A stretch of 64,000 nt of DNA, taken from positions 63,337,564 to 63,401,563 of the forward strand of contig OX235279.1 in the NCBI GenBank assembly GCA_944472155.2, given 5' to 3'. Below are positions 36,693-46,346 of the stretch, piece after piece. The position numbers were made by a program, and so were the translations under genes. The DNA is from Trichobilharzia szidati. Taxonomy: Eukaryota > Platyhelminthes > Trematoda > Strigeidida > Schistosomatidae. The notes beneath the pieces are model-generated. The model had not been told where the DNA came from. It did no database searches and saw only the letters and a list, made by a program, of their open reading frames with translations. Each line of letters starts with the position of its first letter. Within the stretch, counting starts at the first letter, position 1.

Positions 36693-37033
36693 TGTGGTGA
36701 GAGCTGTCTGCTAGCCAATTGGTTGACAGTAAATGAGGTCACTGTTTATGTATCAAATATTAGTCATGTTGTGGTGAGAGATGGTTGCTAGCCAAATTGG
36801 TTGACAGTAATTGAGGTCAAAGGTCAAGATGGACAGGCGGATACAGTTAACATATGGATGAACTGACACAGCCACAAGAGATGCAAGGTTCACTTCGTGT
36901 GAGAAACAACCAATCGGAAGACTGTATTTTCTACTAACATTAACCTACAATAATGTACATCAAAATCTATAAATACGTGTTGATTTTCCGTAATAAACGT
37001 TCTGTTGCCTGGCCCTTGGCTTCTGTTGTTACA
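36693..37033 (+). repeat. Probable 5' LTR and leader of the Ty3/Gypsy element
   Basis: The stretch ends TTCTGTTGTTACA, immediately followed by TTTGGTGTCGCTGCC, which looks like a primer-binding site. Gag starts 25 bases on. An internal 47-bp direct repeat (GTGGTGAGAG...TTGACAGTAA...GAGGTCA, at about 36693 and 36773) and an AATAAA-like signal near 36990 are visible. No second LTR could be matched at the right end (after 45770), so the call is tentative. Confidence 0.45.
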
Positions 37034-37057
37034 TTTGGTGTCGCTGCCTGTCGCAAA

Positions 37058-37384
37058 ATGAAAGTCCCACGGCCTGCAGCTTTTGAAGAAGGAGACATAT
37101 GGATCTTCTTGAGGTACTTCGAAGCTATTGCAGAGTTGAATGGCGTGCAAGAGCCATCAGCGAAGACGGTTGTACTTGGAACGCTACTAAGAGGCCGGGC
37201 GAAGGCAGCATATGATAGTGCGAGGCAAACAGAGGGGCAAGCAACTTCGAAGTCAGTGGTTGAACGCTTGAAGCAGGAGTTTGACAGCCCGATGGACAGA
37301 GAGCGGGCAATGCAGCAGTTTCGCACCATGAAGCTGGGAGTTGACGGTGATCCTCTCGTGAACTCATTCTCTTGTCATGTGTGA
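37058..37384 (+). pseudogene. Ty3/Gypsy Gag fragment
   Basis: About 108 codons from MKVPRPAAFEEGDIW. The segment FLRYFEAIAELNGV, LGTLLRGRAKAAYDS and VVERLKQEFDSP is a retrotransposon Gag capsid domain (helices plus the arrangement 'L..LLxGxAxxxY/W'). It ends at a stop shortly after MKLGVDG. No nucleocapsid zinc knuckle follows. The frame is open further upstream to 36953, but the leader includes the putative LTR end, so Met at 37058 is preferred. Confidence 0.7.
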
Positions 37385-39949
37385 TGTTGTAAGATGGGAC
37401 GTCATACTACGTGTTGATCAGTTAGAAACAGTCAGTGTGCCAATGCTTGTACCCTGCCCCAGGTGACTACGTGGACATCAATGCTAACCTTTACCTCAAC
37501 TCAAAAGACCCTACCGACACTCTGACTTTGCTGCAAGAGTATAGTGACTTGTTTGGCGATGAGCACGTTATGGGACAAACTAGTGTTGTCCAACACGAGA
37601 TCAAGATACGGGATAACTTGCCACTTCAGATGCCAACTCGGCGGGCGCCCATTCATTACCAACAACAAGTGGACACGATGATAGCAGAAATGTTACAAAA
37701 GAAAGTAACTAATAATCCGTCCACTCCACCATTGGCAACCCCCATTGTTCTTGTGAAGAACAGAGATGGCTATCTCCATCTGTGAGTAGACTACCGTCGT
37801 CTAAATGCAGTCACACAATGAGATTCTTTTCCCTCACCTCTCATAGACGCTACACTAGATGCTTTGGGTGGGGCTCAGTGGTTCTCCACGTTATACCTGG
37901 CTTCTGGCAGTTGGAAAGTCGAAATGCGTCCTGCATTTGTTGCGCCTACGGGGTTGTATGAATTCGAAACCGTGCCATCTGGCCTGTCTAATGCCCCTGA
38001 AACGTTTCAACGGCTCATATAGACAATACTCGCAGGGCTAGTTCCTAAACAATGCCTCATTTACCTGGACGATATCATCGTTTTCGGACAGTCCCTCGAA
38101 GAACACCATGCCAACCTCCCAGCCGTATCCCAAAGCTTGCGCACGAATAATCTTAAGCTGAAAGCCTCGAAATGCCATTTCCTGTAGAAATCTGTTACTT
38201 TCCTTGGTCATGAGATTACTTCACAAGGAGTTAGCACCGATAGAAGCAAAGTACATGCGATCCTCAAATGGCTTATCCCTTAATCGACAGCGGACGGACG
38301 TAGTTTCATGGGACTTGCTTCTTATTACCATCGTTTCGTTCAAAATTTTGCTTGTATAGCAGCCCCCGTTCATCGATTAACGGAAAATGGACGGAAATTC
38401 GTTTGAACTAATGAGTGCCAGGTAGCATTTAATACGCTTGAATTATGCTTAACTTCTCCCACTTTTCTAGCATTTCCAAATAAGTCGCCCGACAGTGGCC
38501 CCTTTATCCTGCATACTGACGCTAGGGCACAGGTGATAGGAGCTGTCCTTTCACAGATGACTTCTGACAGACTGGTGCGAGTAATAGCATACGCTAGGCG
38601 GCCTCTGGACAAGAGAGAGACACTATATTCTACGACTCGCCGTGAGATGTTGGCTCTTGTGTACTTTCATACTTACTTTCGCCATATTATATTGGGGCGT
38701 AAATTTTCGGGCAGGACTGATTACAAGGTGCTACGGTGGTTGCAGAAATTTCATGATGCGGAGGGCCAGCTTGCCCACTGGCAGGAACGTCTACAGGAGT
38801 TTGATTTTATTCATGAATACCATCCCGGAAAACGACATGCTGACGCCGATGCTCTCTCACGCCTGCCAAATTGTGAAACCACAGTGAATGTGTTATTCAG
38901 TGCTGCAGTTGATATAGACTGGGCCTGCCTGTAAGCGGCGGACACAGACATACAACCTGTTCATTTACGACAACAGCACGGCAACAATAAACCAACGTAT
39001 AAGTAATTACGAGATCTGCCAGCAACTACGCGCTGTACCTGAGGAAGTTGAGGCCCACTTCGACTAATAGATGATGTCATATATATAGTAGAACCGAATC
39101 CCAACCCCCGACTCCTCTTCCTATACGTCAAAGTACAGGAGCTTATCAGTCAAATACACCACCAACTTAAGCACGCTGGTCCACACAAAACTGAACACAT
39201 CATCCATCAGCGTTTCTGATGGCCGTTGTTTCATCGGGATGTGACCGGGTTCTGTCAAAACTGCGACTTATGTAGCCCCAACAAACAGCTTACACAAACG
39301 GCTAGGGCCCCACTTGTACCTATGCTAGCCTAAGCACCGAATCAGCGCGTCAGTATTGACGTAATGCGGCCACTTTCAACCTCACAAAGAGGTCAACGAT
39401 ATATCTTAGTGATGATTGATTACTTTACCAAATGGTGTGAGGCGCTACCTCCGCAACAAAAAGATGCAAACAGCGTGGCCAAGGCATTCATTGACAACTG
39501 GATTACTCGTTTTGGTGCCCAACACTCACTGCATTTGGATCGAGGTGCTACTTTTGAGAGCCAACTTGTTCATCCCATCTGTGGCGTATCTGGTATTCGG
39601 AAGACAAGCACGACTGCCTTTCACTCAGAAGGAAAGGGTACGGTGAAGCGTACTAATCGAACGATCAGGAGTATCCCACACGCTTTCATCAACTTAGTGT
39701 CAACTGGCGCTTGGGAAGATAACCACCTCAATTTCTCCTGGCCTATCGCTCTTCCGTACATTCTTCCACGGGTTTCTCTCCTGCGTTACTTTCCTAAGGT
39801 TAAGAATTACGTCTTCCTACTGAAGTTCACTTTCATCCCTTACCCTTTGAAAAGACTGACCATTTTGCTTATGTCCGGCAATTACGCGACCGTTTGGAGC
39901 GCACTCAGCGAAAGTCCAATCGTCTCCTTCATGGCCCATAATACTCTGT
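37385..39949 (+). pseudogene. Ty3/Gypsy Pol remnants (RT, RNase H, integrase)
   Basis: Blocks run in order, broken by stops and frameshifts. RT: LFGDEHVMGQTSVVQHEI, RRAPIHYQQQVDTMI, GLYEFETVPSGL and catalytic IYLDDIIVF (about 38058). RNase H: HTDARAQVIGAVLSQ, YSTTRREMLALVY and YHPGKRHADADALSRLP. Integrase: an HHCC-like LKHAGPHKTEH with FCQNCDLC, then VMIDYFTKWCEALPP and LHLDRGATFES. The third acidic site reads GTVKRTNRT, where the family has Glu instead of Lys, so the integrase would be dead even without the stops. The protease was not seen. At 39949 the integrase is cut by the BEL/Pao insertion and resumes at 45465. Confidence 0.85.
39946..39949 (+). repeat. 4-bp target site duplication, left (CTGT)
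   Basis: CTGT directly precedes the element and recurs at 45461-45464 directly after it. Removing element plus one copy restores a colinear Gypsy integrase reading (YSVGDHVW), which supports the assignment although four bases alone would be weak. Confidence 0.75.
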
Positions 39950-40342
39950 TGTAGGATTATTTTTGTCCTACAGATTTAGTCCTTCCTCAATACTGACGAC
40001 ACACAGTCTGGGCTTAACTATAGTTAAAACAGAATGACCTGACTTTAACTTTATCTGTTTCTAAAACATAAAATAAATCATGCAATTACACCAAGAAAAA
40101 ATGTACAAATCCACTGTCATTCAAAAGAAGGACAAAAACGTACCGAACAGTATTGAAGGAACGGACAAAATGAACAGTCAATTAATTACATGTATACACA
40201 AATAGAGTGACAGACAAAACAGAACATTCAAGGTCATCACGTGGTGAGAGTTACAATAAATTGACCAATAATCGCGACAAGAAGGTCACATCATATTGAT
40301 TAACTGTCTATCATATAGTCTATCTATCTGTCGCGATTAACA
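39950..40342 (-). repeat. LTR of the BEL/Pao chimera (3' LTR)
   Basis: 393 bp, TG...CA ends on the minus strand, identical to 45068-45460 except for two substitutions near its right end (positions around 40320 and 40330). The stop codon of the internal frame (40337-40339) lies just inside the LTR. Confidence 0.95.
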
Positions 40343-42625
40343 CTCCCCGCGAATGATCACCACGTTGTGCTTTATATCCAACCACTTAGATCTTGTTTGC
40401 AGCATCAGAAGATATCCACGTAGCCATTTATGCCAGAGCAAATCAGTCAAATATTTTGGAAGTAGTTGACTATAGTGTTGGAAGAAAGCATATCCATACA
40501 TAGCATTCGCTTTACCTTTGTAATATTGTAATTTTCCCAAGAATTCACCAATTGCTGAACGAGCCGCAGTTAAAAGCCTTTTTAGAACGACTACTTCATT
40601 TGTACGTACCATAAAATCGTCAGCTTCAATCAAAACTCGCAGAATCGCATAACAACCACAGTAATGTGCTTGACACCATGATCCAATGTCAACAGCATTT
40701 TCTGTTGGAGAATAAAACTCCATGGAAGTTACAGCTGAAGGAGTCATTGACAACCAATGAATATAGACTACATCTGAGACATCGCCTTGAGCACAGTCGG
40801 TATTCGGACCAAACTGCTCCAGAACCAGAGGTAAATCAGATAAATAAATTCCAACGCACTCAGCTTGACACTTGTCTATTGCAGATGAAAGGTTTGAAAA
40901 CTTGCTGTCATACGTTTCTCCTGCTTCACACCAACCTTTTACAGGACCTCCATTTATGACATATTCAGTAGTTTTCGTGTGGAAATTTCGTTTTCCATAA
41001 CAATCACGCCGAAACAGTTTACCTGAACCATATCCCATCAGTTCATGAAGTCCAACTTGTAATTCAAAGGAACTTTCAGCATGTTCCACGTACATTTGCT
41101 TGTCTTCATTGCGTAGAAATTCTGGTTTAGGATCTTCGAGACGAACACTAAGTACATTATTCAAAGAAACATTTTTAAATCCATCAACTTGTCGTACATC
41201 ATCATAGTTAGGAATATTAGTTCCAACAGGAATTCCGGCAGTTGAAAACGTCACTACATCCAAACTAGTAAAGTCTGGCCGTAAGAAATTAACTTTTTCA
41301 AACGTAGAAGGCCATGGTAAATTTGTTAACAACCTTTCAGCATTATTCACAAGTCGTTGGAATTTTTTAGACACTGATCTATTTACAACGGCGACAAATG
41401 ACTCAAACCTTGCACGAACACCAAAGGGATCACAGTATGACTCTATAAACCCAATATACTTTTCAACAACAGGGTTCCTATCTTTAACCCATAACCTGAA
41501 GGCATCTTTGTGAGTGGCTACTGAGCCAGTAGTGAAGCTTTCAGCATACTGATGCCACATTTCTGATTCAATTTGGTTAAGCGAATGTGCTTTAAAATCT
41601 TTACAACAATCGACTAATAACTTCATCAGCTCACCATAGTCACCATATTCAAGCTGCAAAGATGTGTCCGAGGGAAGGGCATCTCTTAACTTCTCACGAC
41701 GTTGACTTAGAGGGATTTGCAGGTCATGGTAACATTGGGCTAACTGTCTTTGTTTTTCTTGGATAATAGGAGTGTCGAAATGACTTTCTGCAGCAAGCGT
41801 GTCAGCCTGGACTTTGAATGTATCTATACGTTCACGATGAGTAGCTACATCAGATTCAAGCAAGTTGTGCCGCTTTTGTACGTTCATCACACCGTTTAGA
41901 TCACGACCGACATCCTCTGAGGCTATCTGAGCTTCAAGATCATTCAACCATAACTCGACATCTATGTTGCGAGCGAACTGTTGTTGCCTACTTGCTTGAT
42001 CTAAATTTTTCTTCTTGTCTCCCATGGCATTTACGAGATGAGACCAAGTTTCATCCAACTGTTCAATCTTTACTTTTATTTCTTGTGAGTTGTAGTGGTT
42101 TGCATTTAACAAATCCTGACCTGTCTTTTTAATATCTTCGACGCGGGATTGGTTCGCTTGTATTTCTGCCTCGAAATTCTGGTGCTTCTGCATCTTTGTT
42201 TGCAAATTCGTGGAGTCTTTGTAACTTTCATCAAGTGCATTTCTAAGCTTTCCTGATACCCATGACTGCATTTCATCTGCATCTCTATCGAACATTTGGT
42301 AACGGTGGGAATCTTCAAGACGCTGACGGCGGTTCTGAGCTTTCTCCTTTAATGCATTTCGTCTACTTTGAAGACCTTCCTGAATCTCATGAACCTGTGC
42401 AGCCGCATAGTGGTTTGATTCGATTAATTTTGCAGCGAATTCATCAAGTTGTCGCATCTTTTCTTCCTGTGCTAAAAGTGACTTTTCGAAGTCTTCATGT
42501 TTCCTTATGAGTGCTTCCACAGAATCGAGTGAGTCTCCCACATCTTTTATTTCTAAGAGGGCCTCTTGCTTACCAATCCAAGATTTCGACTGTTCAGCGT
42601 CGCGGTAAAAATACTGAAGGCCCAT
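40337..42625 (-). CDS. Chimeric ORF, second half: alpha-spectrin repeats, DPP3 fragment, integrase C-terminus
   Basis: 762 codons, in the same frame as the ORF upstream and separated from it only by a TAG at 42629-42631. Residues 1 to about 313 are spectrin repeats (YFYRDAEQSKSWIGKQE, SLDSVEALIRKHEDFEKSL, YQMFDRDADEMQSWV, QQQFARNIDVELWLNDLEA) closest to alpha-spectrin. Residues from about 315 to 725 match dipeptidyl peptidase 3 (family M49): GFIESYCDPFGVRARFE, PWPSTFEKVNFLRPDF, PNYDDVRQVDGFKNVSL and the zinc site. The M49 signature HELLGH reads HELMGY (residues 527-532), losing the second zinc His. In the EECRAE site the zinc-binding Glu is Lys (DKCQAE, residue 585). The peptidase is predicted inactive. 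The last ~35 residues (LWHKWLRGYLLMLQTRSKW) resemble the BEL/Pao integrase end. Confidence 0.9.
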   Translation of the reverse strand: MGLQYFYRDAEQSKSWIGKQEALLEIKDVGDSLDSVEALIRKHEDFEKSLLAQEEKMRQLDEFAAKLIESNHYAAAQVHEIQEGLQSRRNALKEKAQNRRQRLEDSHRYQMFDRDADEMQSWVSGKLRNALDESYKDSTNLQTKMQKHQNFEAEIQANQSRVEDIKKTGQDLLNANHYNSQEIKVKIEQLDETWSHLVNAMGDKKKNLDQASRQQQFARNIDVELWLNDLEAQIASEDVGRDLNGVMNVQKRHNLLESDVATHRERIDTFKVQADTLAAESHFDTPIIQEKQRQLAQCYHDLQIPLSQRREKLRDALPSDTSLQLEYGDYGELMKLLVDCCKDFKAHSLNQIESEMWHQYAESFTTGSVATHKDAFRLWVKDRNPVVEKYIGFIESYCDPFGVRARFESFVAVVNRSVSKKFQRLVNNAERLLTNLPWPSTFEKVNFLRPDFTSLDVVTFSTAGIPVGTNIPNYDDVRQVDGFKNVSLNNVLSVRLEDPKPEFLRNEDKQMYVEHAESSFELQVGLHELMGYGSGKLFRRDCYGKRNFHTKTTEYVINGGPVKGWCEAGETYDSKFSNLSSAIDKCQAECVGIYLSDLPLVLEQFGPNTDCAQGDVSDVVYIHWLSMTPSAVTSMEFYSPTENAVDIGSWCQAHYCGCYAILRVLIEADDFMVRTNEVVVLKRLLTAARSAIGEFLGKLQYYKGKANAMYGYAFFQHYSQLLPKYLTDLLWHKWLRGYLLMLQTRSKWLDIKHNVVIIRGEC

Positions 42626-42628
42626 ACA

Positions 42629-45028
42629 CTATTCTAGCTGTTCACGTCTTTCCTCACACAACTGCATCAAGGAGGCTCTCCCTCTTTCAAGGGTGGAAAG
42701 TTTAGCAGCTATGTCTCCACTACAGGGATGGCCAACACTTAGTAATGCCTGACCTTCTTGCATGCATGTATCGAAACTGTCAGCTAGAGAATTTATCTCA
42801 GTGGTGTATTCCTTATGTCGCTCTACTTGGGCTTCAGCACCAGCTACATCCTTTGCCAAATCATCCGCCGATATTGACGTCTTCATGTCATTCATCCAGA
42901 TGCTCAAGTCTCTCCAGTCAGCCAAAAAGCGATGCATCTTGAATGACTCTTCCAGTTTACCTCTCCTACCTACAGCCTGACTTTTCAGCTTATCCCATGC
43001 AGTAATTAAGGCGTCATACTTGCCTTGTATAGTGTCTTGCGAATCAGGATGCTTCTGTGCAAGCGCCTTAGCATCATCTCCAAGTTGAACAATCTTTTCA
43101 TCTGGGGCAGTCAAATCCCTTTCTAATGCTTCGTGCTTCCTTTGTAAGGATTGGACTGAAGCAAGATCACGACCACAGTCCTCAATTTTCTCTGTGGCTA
43201 AGACATGATTGACCATGCTAGTTTCTTCAAGGGTCTTCCTGTATGGTCCCAGTAATGTCCAACCCAAGGGAGTCTTTACGGCACAAGGTTCGTTAGCTCC
43301 TCCAAGCCTTTTATCGATAGTTACGTGAGCTTCTGGCACGTTACAGCCAATAAGCATCTTAATTTCTTTATTCTTAACCTCTGGTAAAACTAGCCCATCT
43401 AGGTGACTCCATGAGGCCATCTGATCTGCTGTTAGCACAACTCTTTGTAACTGTGGCAACTTCTCTACTGTCCATGCTTTGGAAACAGAAACATGAAGTG
43501 ACGAATCCAACGGAGAGACTTCCAGTTGCACTTGTTTGCAAGACAAAGTAGACTGTGAACCAAGCGTCTTAAGGGAGACTGTCTTAGTTGCTCCTACCAA
43601 ACCTAGTTCTCTTGCCAGATCTTCTGTGACTAATGTTGCGTCTGAACCACTATCCACAAACGCACAGGTTTGAACGACATTACCATTATATCTGGCTAAG
43701 ATGGGCACTATAGCGAATGCGGTTTCACTTGCCGGAGTCTTGTCCAAAGTCATATCACTACACTGTTGAGCGTTAATATGCACATCATTTTTTATATCGT
43801 CGGATGATCCCTGGCTTCTGTGAAGCAATGTATGGTGTCTCCAACCACAACCTTCAACTGTACAGGACCTTGGAGATCGGCAATTCTTTGCTATGTGATT
43901 TGCTTTTAAACATACGTTGCATAGTTTTCTCTTGGAAACAAATGCCAGACGTTCATCAGAGTCCTTATCTTTAAACTCTAAACACTGGTCTAGGAAATGG
44001 CCTCCCGAACACAATATACAGGGTGGGATAAATAAACGTGACTCGTTCTCAGGATCATTACTCGGCCTTTCGACATTATTCTCTGAGAGCCTGGTAACAA
44101 ACACTCGGTGTTTAGAATCAGAGTTTTTCTTCATAGGGTTAGTAAACTCCTTACTATTTTTTCCCGTGGAATGCCCATTGATTAGCAGTCCATACCTGGT
44201 GTTAGCCATATCTGACTGCTCCTTAACAAACATGCATAAGTCGCTAAATGATGGTTCGCGACCGCTCTTTATGACGTTGCAAGCCACCTTTACCCATTCT
44301 CTCTGTGAATGAACAGGGAGTTTTAGGACTAGTTGTTCAATAGTTTTACCAGAATTCAAATCTGAAACATAGTTCATCTGTTTTAAAGTCAATTCGCAGG
44401 CTTGCATCTCGTGAGATAGCTTCCTTAGTAATGCTGCATCAATGCTTTTAACATTTGGAAATTCTAGGAGTTTCTCTATGAAGGTTCGGGCCACAACATG
44501 CCTTTGGCCAAATGCTTCCTCTAACAGTTGTAGGGCTTTATGATAACCTTCCTCTGGCTCTAGCAAAACACAGTGTTTGATTACATCTTTGGCTTCTCCT
44601 TCACAATACTGAATCAAGTAATTTAGCTTACTTCGGTATCCAATGGCATCATTATCCACCAAGTCTTCAAAATTCTTTATAAAATTCCAATAATTTACAG
44701 GATTACCGTCAAACTTAATTATCTCTCTTTTAGGCATGTCCAGAAACTTGGACATGGCTCTGGCGAGCTCATCGTTAGAAGATACAGCGACTGTATGCGA
44801 AGTAGAAGGCTTGCAAGGTGACTTATTATGATTAGAACATTCACGACCAGCTTGTCGTAATCTTTCCAATTCAATTTCCTTCTCTATTTGGACTATACGC
44901 ATTTTCGCTAGCTCCAGCTCTACCATATAATTTGATTTATTCTCGTTGCTTCCAGGGAAATCAGCTTCATTACTCTTTTCTAACTGTGGAGTTAACGACG
45001 GCATAGTTTCATAACTTTCGTCTGCCAT
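42629..45028 (-). CDS. Chimeric ORF, first half: BEL/Pao Gag-protease fused to alpha-spectrin repeats
   Basis: 799 codons from an ATG 39 nt inside the 5' LTR. Residues 30-65 are a charged helix. About 90-270 is the BEL/Pao Gag core (KFDGNPVNYWNFIKNFE, LIQYCEGEAKDVIK, YHKALQLLEEAFGQ). Two zinc-binding clusters follow: CILCSGGHFLDQC near 337 and the CCHC knuckle CNVCLKANHIAKNC near 369. A retropepsin domain has the catalytic AFVDSGSDATLV near 455 and later KTPLGWTLLGP. At about residue 615 (position ~43186) the sequence changes without a frame break to spectrin: GRDLASVQSLQRKHEALE, FLADWRDLSIWMNDMKTSI, LAKDVAGAEAQVERHKEY. Gag would form particles and protease would process them. The TAG that ends this half replaces what should be a Gln codon in spectrin. 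Confidence 0.92.
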   Translation of the reverse strand: MADESYETMPSLTPQLEKSNEADFPGSNENKSNYMVELELAKMRIVQIEKEIELERLRQAGRECSNHNKSPCKPSTSHTVAVSSNDELARAMSKFLDMPKREIIKFDGNPVNYWNFIKNFEDLVDNDAIGYRSKLNYLIQYCEGEAKDVIKHCVLLEPEEGYHKALQLLEEAFGQRHVVARTFIEKLLEFPNVKSIDAALLRKLSHEMQACELTLKQMNYVSDLNSGKTIEQLVLKLPVHSQREWVKVACNVIKSGREPSFSDLCMFVKEQSDMANTRYGLLINGHSTGKNSKEFTNPMKKNSDSKHRVFVTRLSENNVERPSNDPENESRLFIPPCILCSGGHFLDQCLEFKDKDSDERLAFVSKRKLCNVCLKANHIAKNCRSPRSCTVEGCGWRHHTLLHRSQGSSDDIKNDVHINAQQCSDMTLDKTPASETAFAIVPILARYNGNVVQTCAFVDSGSDATLVTEDLARELGLVGATKTVSLKTLGSQSTLSCKQVQLEVSPLDSSLHVSVSKAWTVEKLPQLQRVVLTADQMASWSHLDGLVLPEVKNKEIKMLIGCNVPEAHVTIDKRLGGANEPCAVKTPLGWTLLGPYRKTLEETSMVNHVLATEKIEDCGRDLASVQSLQRKHEALERDLTAPDEKIVQLGDDAKALAQKHPDSQDTIQGKYDALITAWDKLKSQAVGRRGKLEESFKMHRFLADWRDLSIWMNDMKTSISADDLAKDVAGAEAQVERHKEYTTEINSLADSFDTCMQEGQALLSVGHPCSGDIAAKLSTLERGRASLMQLCEERREQLE

Positions 45029-45062
45029 ACTGTTCGAAACTTTCGTCTGGAATACTGTTCGA
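45013..45062. repeat. 25-bp tandem duplication over the chimera start codon
   Basis: Two 25-bp units (45013-45037 and 45038-45062) differ at two bases. The ATG lies in the left unit; in the right unit the same place reads ATT on the coding strand. The duplication occupies almost the whole gap between LTR and ATG, where a tRNA primer-binding site is expected. Confidence 0.85.
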
Positions 45063-45067
45063 AACTT

Positions 45068-45460
45068 TGTAGGATTATTTTTGTCCTACAGATTTAGTCC
45101 TTCCTCAATACTGACGACACACAGTCTGGGCTTAACTATAGTTAAAACAGAATGACCTGACTTTAACTTTATCTGTTTCTAAAACATAAAATAAATCATG
45201 CAATTACACCAAGAAAAAATGTACAAATCCACTGTCATTCAAAAGAAGGACAAAAACGTACCGAACAGTATTGAAGGAACGGACAAAATGAACAGTCAAT
45301 TAATTACATGTATACACAAATAGAGTGACAGACAAAACAGAACATTCAAGGTCATCACGTGGTGAGAGTTACAATAAATTGACCAATAATCGCGACAAGA
45401 AGGTCACATCATATTGATTAACTGTCTATCATATAGTCCATCTATCTATCGCGATTAACA
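45068..45460 (-). repeat. LTR of the BEL/Pao chimera (5' LTR)
   Basis: 393 bp, the partner of 39950-40342. By position it would contain the promoter and transcription start for the minus-strand transcript. No motif was assigned with confidence. Confidence 0.95.
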
Positions 45461-45464
45461 CTGT

Positions 45465-45777
45465 CGGTGATCATGTTTGGCTTCACTGTCCGCCTAGACC
45501 GAGCTCAAAGTTCTACTCCCCATTGCAAGGACTCTTTGAGATTGTGCGGACATGCCCCCCCCCCACAACTTACTTCCTGAAAACATCCAGCGGCCGAATG
45601 TCGATTTTATCCCTGTCCATTGAAATCAAATTAAGCCATATCGCATCTTTCACTCTAATAATCTTCCTCCTCCGATGAACCACCACCTGCCACCTGTCAA
45701 TATGAAGTCCCAGCCGCCGGCGGTGGAGGCTACCCAGTATCGACCTCCAGTCAGCCTCCATAGGAAGGAGGCAGTGT
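45465..45777 (+). pseudogene. Ty3/Gypsy integrase C-terminus (resumed)
   Basis: Directly after the CTGT duplication the Gypsy reading continues: GDHVWLHCPPRPSSKFYSPL and GLFEIVR are the integrase C-terminal GPY/F-type domain ('GDxVWL...P...SKxxxxWxGPFxI'). A low-complexity tail rich in Pro/His follows, with a purine-rich AGGAAGGAGGCAG at the end that could be the polypurine tract. An 11-base C run near 45556-45566 interrupts it. The right LTR is not recognisable beyond 45777. Confidence 0.75.
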
Positions 45778-46346
45778 AACAAAAACAAAACCTATATTAT
45801 AACACTAATTGGCTACAGACTACATTTAGCAAGCCAAATAAGCCAACAGAACCCATTCACACACCTTATGCATTTAGTAGGGAGCATGTGCCGATGTCTG
45901 CAAAAAAAGCTTTCTGATCTGATAACTACCCCAAAAGGATACCAACACTTCATTCCTATTCTGGCAACCATATACTCATATATCATATCAATTATAGCCT
46001 TCACAACAACACTGCCCCACTAACCGCTTCGGGCAGAATTTTCACCAACGTCAGTCAACAGAAACATCTGGCATCATGCATATAGCATGCATGATATCGG
46101 ATGAATTTCTGGCTGACATAGCCAACAGTCTACAGCTAAGGCAAGGCATAATCCCCGTGAGATAGCTGACACGGTGTCGACACCGAGCGCGAATACTAAT
46201 ATTTCTAAAATACTGATATCTAAATACCATAAAGGTGTCTCTCACTGCATACCATATCCAGACGAAACACCATCCCTGATTACCACCTCACAAACCAACC
46301 TGAAGTCTTCCTATGATCCAAAGATATTGGTAAATGAGTCTAAAAC
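45778..46346. other. Possible decayed CR1 ORF1/leader
   Basis: Broken short frames upstream of the CR1-type endonuclease at 46347. One 60-codon piece (46174-46356) runs toward it. No domain is legible. Confidence 0.3.

Larger units (their letters stand above)
39950..45460 (-). mobile_element. BEL/Pao-type LTR element carrying alpha-spectrin and DPP3 sequence
   Basis: A 5,511-bp element on the minus strand. It has a 393-bp 5' LTR (45068-45460), 39 nt to the ATG, Gag-protease, alpha-spectrin repeats, a DPP3 fragment, a short integrase C-terminus, a purine-rich GCGGGGAG tract, and a 393-bp 3' LTR (39950-40342). The LTRs start TGTTAATCGCGAC and end ATCCTACA on the coding strand. RT, RNase H and most of integrase are absent. 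The cellular segments have no introns. Insertion into a Gypsy integrase gave a CTGT duplication. As it lacks RT it must have been copied by enzymes of a related autonomous element. Confidence 0.9.

Noticed and set aside
42629..45028. A genuine host spectrin gene with a retroelement-derived exon
   Set aside because: No introns or splice sites, LTRs on both sides with target duplication, and DPP3 plus integrase sequence follow in the same frame. A retrotransposed chimera explains all of this.
45556..45566. C-run as a functional polypurine tract on the opposite strand
   Set aside because: It lies within the Gypsy integrase C-terminal coding remnant, not next to an LTR edge. It is more likely a mutated homopolymer.
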